Positions 51,428 to 62,074 of a stretch of DNA of 64,000 nt are shown here, piece after piece. Origin of the DNA: Luscinia megarhynchos. Its lineage: Eukaryota; Chordata; Aves; Passeriformes; Turdidae. How positions within the stretch are numbered: the first letter of the stretch is position 1; each line of letters begins with the position of its first letter. The translations under genes and the position numbers were made by a program. The notes beneath the pieces were generated by a model. The model was not told the origin of the DNA. It worked only from the letters and a program-made list of their open reading frames with translations, and made no database searches. The stretch is from positions 36,249,406-36,313,405 of the forward strand of contig JAPFBE010000002.1 of the NCBI GenBank assembly GCA_034336665.1, in the 5' to 3' direction.

Positions 51428-52059
51428 AAACCCAAAAATAAGAATATGTTGCAAAAGAAATTTGCTTTGTTTAGTTTTAGCACACATGGTAGTACAAGTT
51501 CTTTATGCTTAAAGCAGCAGCACAATAGACAGTGACCATTAAGCTGAATGATTTCTTTCTGGATTTCTTTGCTCCCCTCAAAGGCAAAGCATCTGACAGA
51601 ATGGGGAACCACAACTGAGGGTTGAAGCCTTTTGTGCCTAAATCACCATCTCCCTTTTCTCAAATCTGCTCCCTGCCCCATCCCACCCTCCTGATACCTA
51701 CTTGCTTGCATTCAAGTAGATGATGCTGCATCTCATTTCTTTGTGTGAGCTGCTGATGGGCTCTGTGGCTGGTGCATGGGTACTGATTTAGGCAAACTAA
51801 GTATTTCTCATTGTTGTAACAGAAGCAGCTTTAATCATCTGGCTGGCTTTCATTTAGAAGTCCTTAATTCAATCATCAGGAATTTTGCTGTCAGAAAAAT
51901 CAAGTCTGGCCAGCCATGGCAAAGCAGAAGTCTGATTCTGCCAGATCTGCTTGGGAAAGCAGAAGAGAGGACAGCAAGCACTGTTTGCCTCAGTGAATTG
52001 CCAATTCATTAGAAGGATGAAAGGGGATGTACTGGATTCATTAAACTGCTGCTGAATTG

Positions 52060-52124
52060 ATTATTTATAATTTTTCCTAGTATTTTAAAATATTTTTTAA
52101 AATTATAATGTTAATTTATAAATT
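52060..52124. repeat. AT-only low-complexity block
   Basis: About 65 bp nearly free of G and C, including 'tattttaaaatattttttaa', with many overlapping small inverted repeats. It lies about 600 bp upstream of the CR1 copy and shows no gene signal. Confidence 0.7.
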
Positions 52125-52699
52125 GCGGTGGTATTGATGTGTGCAGATAAAATATGAGACTTACAACAAACTATTTTCTGCAGTATCAAGGACCTGAGAG
52201 CATAAAAGTGAGACTGGAACTGTTAGATTATGTGTATTTGAAATTTCACAATAGCATTATTTTGTTTCTACTGATCATTTTATGTCATTGAATGTTTGAG
52301 GGTTTTTTTTTAAATTGTAAACTTCAAAAATTTGAAAGAAGCAAACTAACAAAGACAAGACAAAAAAATTTAAAAAACCAAAACCACTGATGGGAATATG
52401 CATTGGGTGACAGAGGTTCACTGATAAGCCAGAATAAGAGACTATGGATGCAAACAGATTGTTACTGCAAATAGTAATATGTAACATATGTTCTGTGGTT
52501 AACAGAATGGCTTAGATGCCATGGGAGGTTGTGGAAAATGTTTACTGTAAAGAAGGCAGTCATTGCTAGTATGAACATAAAATTTCTGACCATATAAGAA
52601 ACTTTCTAAATGCTGAACTTAGAAACCCAAGATAGTACTTGGGAGAATTCACTTTTAAATCTGGTCTAAAATGGATGGGGATGATCTTTCATTTCCCAC

Positions 52700-53134
52700 A
52701 TGACGTCCTTATCTCCAAATTGGAGAGACACAGATTTGAAGGCTGGATTACAAGGACACAGCTGGACAGTTGTGGTCAGCAGCTCTGTGTCCAGGCTGAG
52801 GCCAGTGCTGGTGAGTGTTGTCCCTCAGGGCTCTGTACTGAGACCATTGCTCTTCAGTATCTTTATCAGTGACACACACAGAGGGATCGAGTGCGCTGTC
52901 AACAAGTTTGCAGGTGGCAGGAAGCTGAGCAGGGCAGCTGGCACAAAACAAGGATGGGATGCCATCCAGAGGGACCTGGGCAAACATCAGAAGTGGGCCC
53001 ATGGGAACCTCATGAGGTTCAACAAGTCTGAGGGCAAGGTGCTGGGTCAGGGTAATCCCAGACAGAGCACAGACTGGGGGAAGAACTCACTGGCAGCTCT
53101 TCCCTGTGAAGGACCTGGGTGTTCTCGTGGGTGA
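52700..53134 (+). pseudogene. CR1 ORF2 reverse transcriptase fragment, inactivated
   Basis: This 144-codon open frame is the longest in the window. From about residue 20 onward it is the palm and thumb part of the CR1 ORF2 reverse transcriptase, which copies CR1 RNA into DNA at the target site. The PQGSV motif and the block GIECAVNKFAGGRK are visible. In active CR1 the latter contains F-A-D-D, whose two aspartates bind the catalytic metal ions. Here the codons at 52913-52918 are GGT GGC (Gly-Gly), so the active site is lost. The first residues lie in flanking or very degraded sequence, so the apparent start is accidental. After about 53105 the homology continues in another phase (from 53106), and after about 53215 in a third (containing ILPLCSALVRPH). 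It encodes no functional protein. Confidence 0.9.
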
Positions 53135-53768
53135 AGAGCTGGACATGAGGCAGCAGTGTGCACTGGCAGCCCAGAGAGCCAGAAGTGTCCTGGGCTGCAT
53201 CCCAGCAGTGTGGGCAGCAGGGCAGGGAGGGGATTCTGCCCCTCTGCTCTGCTCTGGTGAGACCCCACTGCAGTGCTGCATCAGCTCTGGGTCCAACACA
53301 GGGAGCACAGGGAACTGCTGGAGGAGGTGCAGAGGAGGGACACCAAGATGGTAAGAGGGGTGGAGCAGCTCTCCTGTGAGGACAGGCTGAGAGAGCTGGC
53401 GTTCAGCCTGGGGAAGAGAAAGGGAGAGACTCATTGAAGCTTTCCAGTACCTAAAGGAAGCTTATTAAAAAAAGAATAAATTACTTTTTACGTGGGCATG
53501 ATGGAGAAAAATGGAACGAATGGTTTTAAACTAAAAGAGGTGAGATTTAGATTGTGTGTTAGGAATAAATTCTTTATTGGAAGGGTGGTGAGGCACTAGA
53601 ACAGGTTGCCCAGAGAAGCTGTGGATGCCCCATCCCTGGAAATATTGAAGGGCAGGTTGGATGTGATTCTGAGCAGTCTGGTCTAGTGGAAGATGTTCCT
53701 CCCCATGGTGGGAGGATTGGAGCTGGATGATCTTTAAGGTCCCATTGTATGATTACATTATTCCATTA
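52720..53768 (+). mobile_element. CR1 LINE, 5'-truncated copy (ORF2 C-terminal part plus 3' UTR)
   Basis: This is a chicken-repeat-1 non-LTR retrotransposon fragment in plus orientation, in the usual 5'-truncated form. Reading across frames gives the familiar CR1 ORF2 order: a VVPQGSV block (about 52815-52840), LLFSIFI, GIECAVNKFAGG, GWDAIQRDL, KWAHGNLMRFNK, DLGVLV, QCALAAQRA, VLGCI, ILPLCSALVRPH, and a nucleotide match through 'gaggacaggctgagagagctgg'. The 3' UTR follows: 'ggttttaaactaaaagaggtgag', 'gaggcactagaacaggttgcc', 'gatgccccatccctgga' and 'gatgatctttaaggtccca', ending in degenerate octamers near 53745-53768. The element is dead, with frame changes near 53105 and 53215, small deletions, and loss of both catalytic aspartates. 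The start is approximate because homology fades gradually upstream of 52760. Family identification is from memory of CR1 sequence, not from a search. Confidence 0.95.
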
Positions 53769-53769
53769 T

Positions 53770-56380
53770 TTATGTAGCTGGAAATCTTCTAACCTGATGA
53801 GACATCTCATGGAACTCTGTGATTGTTTCATATTTTGATCTCTTAAGTGTAGCCATCCTTTAGCTTCTACTGCGTGTTTTTCAGGCAAAAAATGGTGGCA
53901 TGTTCTAGAACATGGTGAACTTTGCGTGTTCATGGCCATGAAAAAACATCTGTAACTCCATTCTTGGCTGTTTTCTACTGCTACTACGGAGATAATGGAA
54001 GCTGGATCAGTTTATTTTAAGATATATTCTCCCATTCATTCTTTGGAAATATGAAATTATTTTAATCATTAGAAGGTTTTGAGACTTTTTTTTTTTGCAA
54101 GCAGCTGCTGAACAGATGGTAGAATACTAATATATTTTAGCATACAGTTATCTTCTCTGGGTTTTTGTTGTTCAGCACTTTTGAAATACTTTTGTTTAAA
54201 GGATATTTATATCGACTTCCAGTCTGACAACTTTCATTATGCTAGTGTTTGTTAAATGAGATACTAATTGTTTTCTTACAAGCTTTCTGTTCATGTGACT
54301 TAACCTGTTTTTCAAAGAGAAAATACACTGTGTTTTATGCTTTAGATATAGTAAGCAGGAAGCCTCAAAAATATCTTACCAGATCAGGAGTTTGCCTTGT
54401 AGTATCATAGGAAAAAGATTTAAAAATCACTCATATTCTTCAACTTGTTGTAAAATACAGTCCTACATGCAGAAAAATGGATGCCTTACTGTGTCCTGCT
54501 GACAAAGGGCAGGCACAGAAATTTGAAGCTGTGGTTTTGGATGTTTTGTGAGCAACTGTGTCACTGTTGCATATGACAGCATTCTGACAGCATGCTTACT
54601 GTGCAGCAACTTTCTTAGGCGAGTTGGAAAACTTCAAAGCCCGTGCATCTCCAGCAGAATAACATCTGCATTTAAGCATGCCTCTCTGCGTAAGCCCAGT
54701 CCTGGACGATGATGTCTGTCCATGGCTCAGAAAAGCTGTGTTTTGGGATCTCCATTACTGTCTGAACTGCATCTGGTTCCAAATAGTTTGATGTTTTTGC
54801 TGGAGAATGGAGAAATCATGGTGGAAACCACAGAGCTGGTTGGGATACAAGAAGTAGGATGTGTAAAGTTTTGGAATTTAGTTTCCTCTGAGTCAGTCTT
54901 TTGAGGTTAATAAGCATTCATGCTCGCTTTCTGTGGAATAGCTTTCTAATCCTTCCTCTGTACTGTTTGTTGACCGCAGGGAAACATTGCCTGGAAATAA
55001 AGGGAAAAAGGAATTTTGTTATTAGCTAATTGTAGACTTAGGATACAGCTAAGTATATAGCAAGTGGTTATGTTGATACTATTTTCATAATTGGTAGGTT
55101 ATTTTTTCATTATTAATTTATTTATCTAAGAATGATGCTAAGTATTCTGGGCTTTTTATTACTAGACTGTGGTGTAGTTTTCACAAATGTTTGAAATTCA
55201 GAAATTTGCACTTATATGGGCATACGATGTATAAAATCATAAAGATGAGTACAGAACGTTGTTATATTAGATTAATTATTTAACCATATTAAAAAAAAAA
55301 ACCCAGAACAATATTTATGTTCCTCAGAAGGGACTGTTTAAACATTTTTCTGAGTGGTAGTCTTGGAATTGGAGAGACCTATCTCTTAACAAAAACTGGC
55401 TTTAAAAAGCCAACAATGCAGAAAAAAAATTTAAAAACAAGGAGAAATTTAACATCAAAACTAATTTTCATCTTTTGGTAATTTGACATTGGCAGAAGAG
55501 AAGTGCTTTCAGAAAGGATGATGGCCCTTTTGCCTCTGAAATTGCCCTCACTGAACTTCTCTGGTTTTGGCTTTGTGATAAATTTGCTGATCATCAGACT
55601 CCATCACAGGACAGCTGCCACACCACTTCTTTGATTAGATTTATGTTAATATATTACATTAGGAAAAGGAGAAGACTGAACATCATTGCGAGGTCTTTGA
55701 AAGACAGGAATTCAGGAAGCAAGGTGCAGTTTTGCACCTTTAATGCACATGAGGAAGAAAAGCTAATACAGATTAAGACTTTTTAAAAGAAAGGACACTT
55801 GAGAAGTTGCAGAAGGCATGGCTAAGTCTGATGCATGGGCAGTAGGATTAGATTTATAGACCACAAGGAAACGGTAATAGATGTTCGTGTTTAGGTTGCA
55901 ATTTGAGATTTTTCTGCTTATTTTCTTTAGGGTGCTGGCAAAATAAGTATTTTACACAAATACTTGGCTCAGATTGTTTTACTTATTCTCCTGTGGGTCT
56001 CAGAGTAGATACTTGAATTGAGCAAACTATTTGGCCCCTAAAGCTATTGTATGACAGACTGCTAACATATCTGCTAATCTGAAATACAGTAAGCATATAA
56101 CTAAAGTGTTTATTGCCATTATAAATACAGTCTTGAGTCTTTTTTTGGAAAGAATAACCCTTATGTGATTGCAGTCTTTGTTTCTTTAAGGTTTTTGCTT
56201 TCCTTTTCCCTTCTGTTCCCCCTCCCCTCAAGATACCTTACAGCAAGGCTATACGTGAATTCTTTCTTTGGTAGTGACTTCCCTGTGCTTCATCTTCACA
56301 AAAATCATTCAATTCCTACTGAGAAGGTTTGCAAGAAAACCTTGATCCTGGATTGCTCTTGAACCCCCTTAGAGGAGAAA
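53770..56380. other. No gene recognised between CR1 copies
   Basis: AT-rich with T11 (54086-54096) and A11 (55291-55301) runs and open frames of at most 71 codons. No additional CR1 was recognised. Confidence 0.6.
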
Positions 56381-56384
56381 ACAA

Positions 56385-56468
56385 CATGTCTTGCACAGGG
56401 CCAGGAGTTGGACTCGATGATCCTAATAGGTCCCTTCCAACTCAGCATATTCTGCAATCCTCTGTGTG
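56385..56468 (+). mobile_element. CR1 LINE 3' tail, plus strand
   Basis: A severely truncated CR1 copy keeping only the last roughly 80 bp of the 3' UTR. It reads 'ggagttggactcgatgatcc', then 'aggtcccttccaactcagc', 'atattctgcaatcctctgtg'. The terminal part corresponds to the degenerate ATTCTGTG octamers that end avian CR1. The 'gttggactcgatgatcct' form is one I associate with songbird CR1 subfamilies (from memory). It lies between two other CR1 copies. Confidence 0.88.
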
Positions 56469-57349
56469 CTTTGTGTTGTGGGTGGGAGCCTTGCTGTGCT
56501 GAAGCTGTGGTCTCATTGCTGCATACAGCCTTTGGGGAATTTACCTGATACCCCTGGGTTTGCAACTGAGAGAGCATTATCCTTCAACTTCCTAAGGTAA
56601 CTGCTGTCTTGGTTGGGACACTGTTTTTATGTTGAGCTTTTGGTCACCTTGGAGGATGGATCCTTCAGCTCCTCATTAATGGACCGTGGCTGTTGAGCTG
56701 CAGAGCCCTGCAGGTCTGTGTAATTGCTTCAACAAGCTGGGCTTTGGCTCAGTGATTCCTATCCTGTATTTCTTGGTGGTTGAAATAGAATTGCCTAACA
56801 AGCATCCTTTACAGCACAAGAGGATAGTTTGTGCGCCAGTTTTTTGCTGTAAGTGTACATTTATACAAGTTTTGTGGTGTGCTTTTAGTAAGCCTTGTAA
56901 ACTCAAACTTTCAGAATTTCTCATTACTCATGTCTCAGCCTCCACTCACCACTTGGTCTGTCAGCCTGTCATCAGCCAGTTCTTAGCTGGAGTTCCCTTA
57001 GTCTGAATCACAGTATTAATTTTTATGTATTTTAGGTCATCTTTTTTTTTCTGTTTCACAAGGTCTGCCTTATTTCCTCTTCCACATGAGAACAACAGCG
57101 ACCTATTACATTAATTTTTACATTGTAAGGGAATTATATTAACTCTTGCACTTTGGCCTGGGCCCCAGTCCAAGCTTGAGAAATGAAGCCTTGTACCAAA
57201 GTATCAGTGCTTGCTTCTGTTTTCATCCATGTATTCACAGTCTAGGTCTTAGACTGGAATTACACGCAGTAACTGCATTTCTGCTGCTTAGTCTTCATCT
57301 GCCATTGTCTTAATTTTGGCAGGAAGCTAGCCATCAACACAGAAATGCA

Positions 57350-57630
57350 AGTGATAGAATTACAGAGAGAGAGACTGGAAGGGACCACTGTAGGTCACCT
57401 GGTCTCACCCCTTGCTTAAGCAGGGACACCTGGAGCCTGTTCTCCAGGATTCTGTCCAAATGGCCTTTGGGCATCTCCAGGGATGGGGACTCTGCAGCCT
57501 CTCTGGGCAATCTCTACCAGTGCTCCGTCACACTCAGAGGTTCCTGATGTTCAGACGGAGTCTTTGTTTCCATTTGTGCCCATTGCCTCTTATCCTGTCA
57601 CTAAAAATAGCCTGGCTAAGGGAGACTAAT
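57350..57630 (-). mobile_element. CR1 LINE 3' fragment, minus strand
   Basis: Plus-strand reading matches the reverse complement of a CR1 3' end: 'gatagaattacagagag', 'actggaagggacca', 'catctccagggatgggga', 'cagcctctctgggcaa', 'cagtgctccgtcacactcag', 'ttcctgatgttcagacgg' and 'gcccattgcctcttatcctg'. Read on the minus strand, the last part corresponds to the ORF2 C-terminus (a GNGHKWKQ-like stretch and LPREAAESPSLE), followed by the 3' UTR. The terminus near 57350 is diverged from the ATTCTATG octamer. Homology ends abruptly near 57625-57645, the usual 5' truncation point. The plus-strand open frame at 57412-57651 is only the antisense of this element. Confidence 0.9.
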
Positions 57631-59170
57631 TATTCTTTGTGTATTCCATGACTCTCTTGAATTGCCTTCCATCATTCCTCCAGATGCTGTGCAGTTATCA
57701 GCCTCTTCCTGTTACAGCTCAAAATGCTGGTTTCTGTCTCTACAGTCCTGGGCCACACAAGAGTTTGGGTTTTTTCAGTTTTCCTGTGTGGTATCGGTGC
57801 TGAAGCCACCCTTAATTATGACGAGTATTTGGAGGTGTATCTGGAAAATGCTGATGGCAGCATAGCTACCCCTCCATCAGAACCTTAAAACCAAGCTATG
57901 TATACTATAAAGAAAGTAGAGAATACAAGGAGCTTCATGTCCATCTCCTTTAGGTGACTGAAATGGAGAGTACATTTACCAAGCATGGCCTGCAAATGTG
58001 CCATCATGAGCTCTGTTGCTGTAAGTCAGCTTAGTCTTGATTAAAATGCCACATAACTTCCATCCAAGGCATTTAATTGGCTGTTGAAATGTGAAAGAAA
58101 CATTCATGTGGTTTTTGTCCCACACTAAGGTCTGTGAGTCTGTCTGTTGTGTCTCAAAGCAGATATTGCAACACTGTGCAAAAGGGAAACGAGATTTTTA
58201 CCATGATCATCTCTAAAGAGAAGTATTATTAAATGATAATATTTCTGTTAATGTGAAGCAACAGTGGAGAAAGGAGGTGAGGAAATCAACTCCCTGTTCT
58301 TATTTAGTAGAAGAGTTTATTGAATACTGTGGAAAAAGAAAATCCTGAAGATGGACAACATACCAAAATAAGACTATCCTCCTAGGTTTACTTTTCTTTG
58401 CCAGTGAGAATTTTCCACTCTGTAAGGTGAAGACCTGTGTTGAGATCAAGAGATGTCACCCTTACTGCTCGTGTTTGCAAGTCTTGGGTATTCTAGCAGT
58501 ACAAAAAAAAAATCTGATTTGGTAAGCTGAGAAGCATTCCTTAAGTAAGTTCAGTTCTCCACCATTTTCTGTATTGTTTTTCTATAAAGATTCAAGTGCC
58601 ATAAAATTAGTTTAACAATAGCTGAAACAAAATTAGAAAATACACAGACATGTTCTTTACCTCTTTACTTCCTTGTATGGTCTTTTTGCAGAACATCTGT
58701 GCTCATCTTACTTGACATGGAAGTAAAATGATTTTTTTTTCTTTTTAACACTAGTTGTAAGTCAGTGGGCTGAGTCTTTCTAAGGAATATTGGAAACCAG
58801 CATTTGTGAATTCCAGAGCAGAAATTACAGATATGTCCCATATTCTCTGTTTTCTCATTGTTATTATTGATGTTTGTTTGACAAAATACTGTTTTTCATG
58901 CAGCTTAGGTTCTGTTCTTATTTTCAATCTCAGAATCTTCAGGTTCCTGTATTTACATGTATTGCAGTCCTGTCTGGTTTTTTTCAGAGTAAGAGTTATT
59001 TGCAAGTGTTAGTGTTGTTAGAAAATAATTTGCTAACTGGAATTAACCATATGTGCAATCTCCTCAAGTTGGAATTTCCTGTGGGAATGGAGCAGCCTGG
59101 GTCTCTAGACAAAGCTAAGGTCTGGAAAGTCCTGTCTTTCAGCTGAGGGGACTGCTGCTCCAGCAACCCA

Positions 59171-59198
59171 GTGTATGAGTGTGTGTGTTTGTGTGTAG
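59171..59198. repeat. (TG)n imperfect microsatellite
   Basis: 'gtgtatgagtgtgtgtgttt' followed by 'gtgtgtag': interrupted TG repeats over 28 bp. Confidence 0.75.
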
Positions 59199-60194
59199 AG
59201 TGAAAAAGATGAGATGTACCAACCACTTCTAAGGATTGTTATTCATATCTTGACTTTGGAAGGACATCTTTTCTTGAATTTTGAAGTGAAGGAGTTTTAG
59301 GCACGTTCCTTGCTTTCTTCAGTGTTCCTTTGAAAACTACCTTGACTTAATCCTCTAGAGACAAATAAGAAAAAGAGAAACCTATAAACCTTGTTGTTCA
59401 ATAATATTTTTGTGTTCCTCAATAGTCTTTGAGGCTATATGCCGACATAATTTTAGTGAAACTGGATCATAAGCACAAAGCATAACTGAAACTATTTATG
59501 ATTATTGTAGTTAAAATTATTAACATGCCCCCAAATTAGAATGTTGTGTATTATATTTTGGGATGCTTTTTGTTTGTCATTTCCACTTTTCACATAGTAG
59601 TAACCTGTATAAACTGTGGGTTTTCTCTGTATAGTATTCCTTTTTTTCACCCCTGATTGCCATGTGCCTTTTTATCTCCACGTATATGGGCCTGTATAGC
59701 TTCTGGGTAGGGATGTGGCTACCATGTCTGCCTTCTTACTAATGTGGCATAAAGATTTGGGGTTTTTTGTTTGTTGATTGTTTTATCTCCATCTGTGCTG
59801 TATAATCACCTGTGGAATGTATATATATGTTTCAGATAAACTCCTTGAAAAACTTGCTATTGTTTGTTTTGACTGTGTAGTGTCACTGAAGAAGCACTTT
59901 CTAAACCAGGAATGCACAAGAGCATGAGTTTGGACAGTGTACCGTCAGATGATGGGGCTTGATAGTGTCTCAGGAGCTCAGCATGACTGTGCTGGGGGTG
60001 TTAGGTCCAGCAGGAGGGAGTGTGGAAGCTTATTCCAGGGTGGGTCCAGATTCAGGGATGCCAAATTTGAGCAAAGGAGGTGTTGAATGTATGTGTCTTT
60101 CTCTCACCACTGACAGCTCAATCAAAGCATCAATGAATTTGTGAGATTCCTGTCCTAAAGCTGAAAGTTCCATGAATGTAAGAGCCTCCAACTC

Positions 60195-60345
60195 CCCTTG
60201 CAGACGTGCCCAAAGCTGGTATCCACAAGCTGGGCACGGGCAGTGGTGCGTGGGTAGATGCTGTGCGGCTCAGCAGGTCCGGCGCTGCCCTGGGAGCAGG
60301 GGTGCATAGCACCTGGAGAGAGGGGTCAGCTCCAGGAACTGACTC
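60195..60345. other. GC-richer patch
   Basis: About 150 bp with several CpGs ('gggcacgggcagtggtgcgt', 'gtgcggctcagcaggtccgg'). Short open frames occur on both strands (60206-60424 plus, 60130-60312 minus), with no recognisable protein similarity. The function is unknown, and no repeat family was recognised. Confidence 0.5.
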
Positions 60346-62058
60346 AGCTTCTGCTCAGTTCCTAGCAGCATGCTCTGCCACTGGCTTGGAAAAGAAAAAT
60401 TGCCTCTTTCCTACTGCCACTTAAGCATTTATGATCCGTATCCTAGATCACTTCTTCAGAATTTGACCCTGGCTGTTAAGTCACTTCACTGCTTTTGAAA
60501 GTCGTCCTAAAGCCTACAGCCAGTTTTTATTATACCACTTGGCTTTGATAAATCTTGGAAATTGTAGGTCCACTATCGTTTTTGATTTTATTATGTGAGA
60601 GAAACAAGTAGGAGTTTGATAAGTACATGGTTAAGATGTTTATACCTGTTTGAGCTTTTTACTTATTTGTAAATTTGACAAAAACTGGTCAGTGTACAGG
60701 AAATTTATAAACGGAAGATCTGTTTTGAAAATTGGAGTCACTTGTAATATTCATGGATTTGTTGGCTCAAGTGAATGACGTCCTTGTCCCTAGAATATCA
60801 AATGCTTTGTATCAAGGGGAATGAGGATTCCCCAGGACATCCTGGCAGCAGGATTCAATGACCAGCTTTCATCTCAAGGGGTGACTGCTGGTCCTTGGTG
60901 TAGGGCTTTTCATGCTCCAGGGGCACTGCAACTTCCTTGAGCTGTGTTCTGAGAGCACTGATTAGGTGGGTGCTTCTTGTCAGTCGTGGCAGTTGTTTGG
61001 TTGGTACATGCTAGATCTGAAAAATGGCCTGTCGCCCTCCATCTCTCACAGTCTGTGCTGGAGCTGGCACAGGTAACTCTTTTACCTTGTGGCCTTCTGA
61101 TAACACAACTCCTTGTTCTTTTCTATTAAGTTTAGCTCAATGTATTGCTAATTCACATCTGAAAAATATGTGGGAATGTTGAGTTGAAAATATTAGTGTT
61201 TTTCTACATCCCCCCACCCTCAGACCCTGCCTTGGCTTGTGTTCTTCATTCATGTTTTCACAACACTGGAGGAGCTGGAGAAACAACACTTCAACTGCCA
61301 GTTTAAAGAGTTTCCCCAAACTCTGCAAAACCTCTTTTCATAATTTATAGCCTTGAGGTAAAACTTTTCAGTGTATTCTCATATTTTACTAAATAAGACA
61401 GATGCCTGTTTTTTATTTCCATACCTGGAGAGCACAGGAATATGATTACATAGATGATATCTTAAAATACCTAGCCACTTTCCTTGTACACATATTTCTG
61501 TGAATGTTTCAGGCTGATGGCTTTTGCTCCTTCTCAGATGTTATGTTTTAGTGGTGGCTTGGAAGACGGGTTTCTCCCAACAGCGAGCCAATTGTAGCAG
61601 CAGCTTTCCCCAGGCTCTCTTCTAGAGAAGGCAGCTGAGTTGTGCATGGGTTTGTCCTGCTGCAGGCAGTGGATAAGACAAAAGGTTGTGTGTAACTGAG
61701 GGCTGAAAGGAACAAGTCAGGAATAAGGGGAAGATTGATGACCTTCCAGTACAGTTTTGTTTCTGGGTAGTTTTCCAGTATTTTTCTGTCAGTCTCTCTT
61801 GTATCTGAGTGGATTTCAGACCCTATACTAAGGCACGTATAGATACATGGTGATTTTAGAGAAGACTATAAGTAAAAAACTGTATCTGATGTGACAGATA
61901 ACTTTGCAGCTTAAAAGGTGATGAGAACAAATGTTATGCTTAGATCCACTGCTTTGAAATTTCTCTTAGTATAGAATAAGCCATGAAAGAACTAACACAA
62001 AAATGTTTACTACAATTTCATATTGAGTCTTCAGGCTGCACTTCTGGATCAAACTATT

Positions 62059-62074
62059 AAAAAAAAAAAAAAAA
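62059..62074. repeat. Poly(A) tract, 16 A
   Basis: An uninterrupted A16 run, the longest homopolymer I counted in the window. The upstream 300 bp contains no recognisable LINE, SINE or processed gene copy, so its origin is unexplained. Confidence 0.85.

Larger units (their letters stand above)
46700..52700. other. No gene recognised
   Basis: Holds the AT palindrome (47.56 kb), poly(A) and poly(T) runs (49919-49930, 50144-50167) and the 12-bp-arm inverted repeat (51.4 kb). Open frames reach at most 108 codons and have no recognisable motif. A consensus minus-strand splice donor (CAG|GTAAGT) occurs at 47996/47995 without a convincing exon behind it. Confidence 0.55.

Noticed and set aside
53047..53434. 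Minus-strand open frames of 73 and 115 codons
   Set aside because: They are the antisense of the CR1 copy.
57412..57651. Plus-strand 79-codon open frame
   Set aside because: It is the antisense of the minus-strand CR1 fragment.
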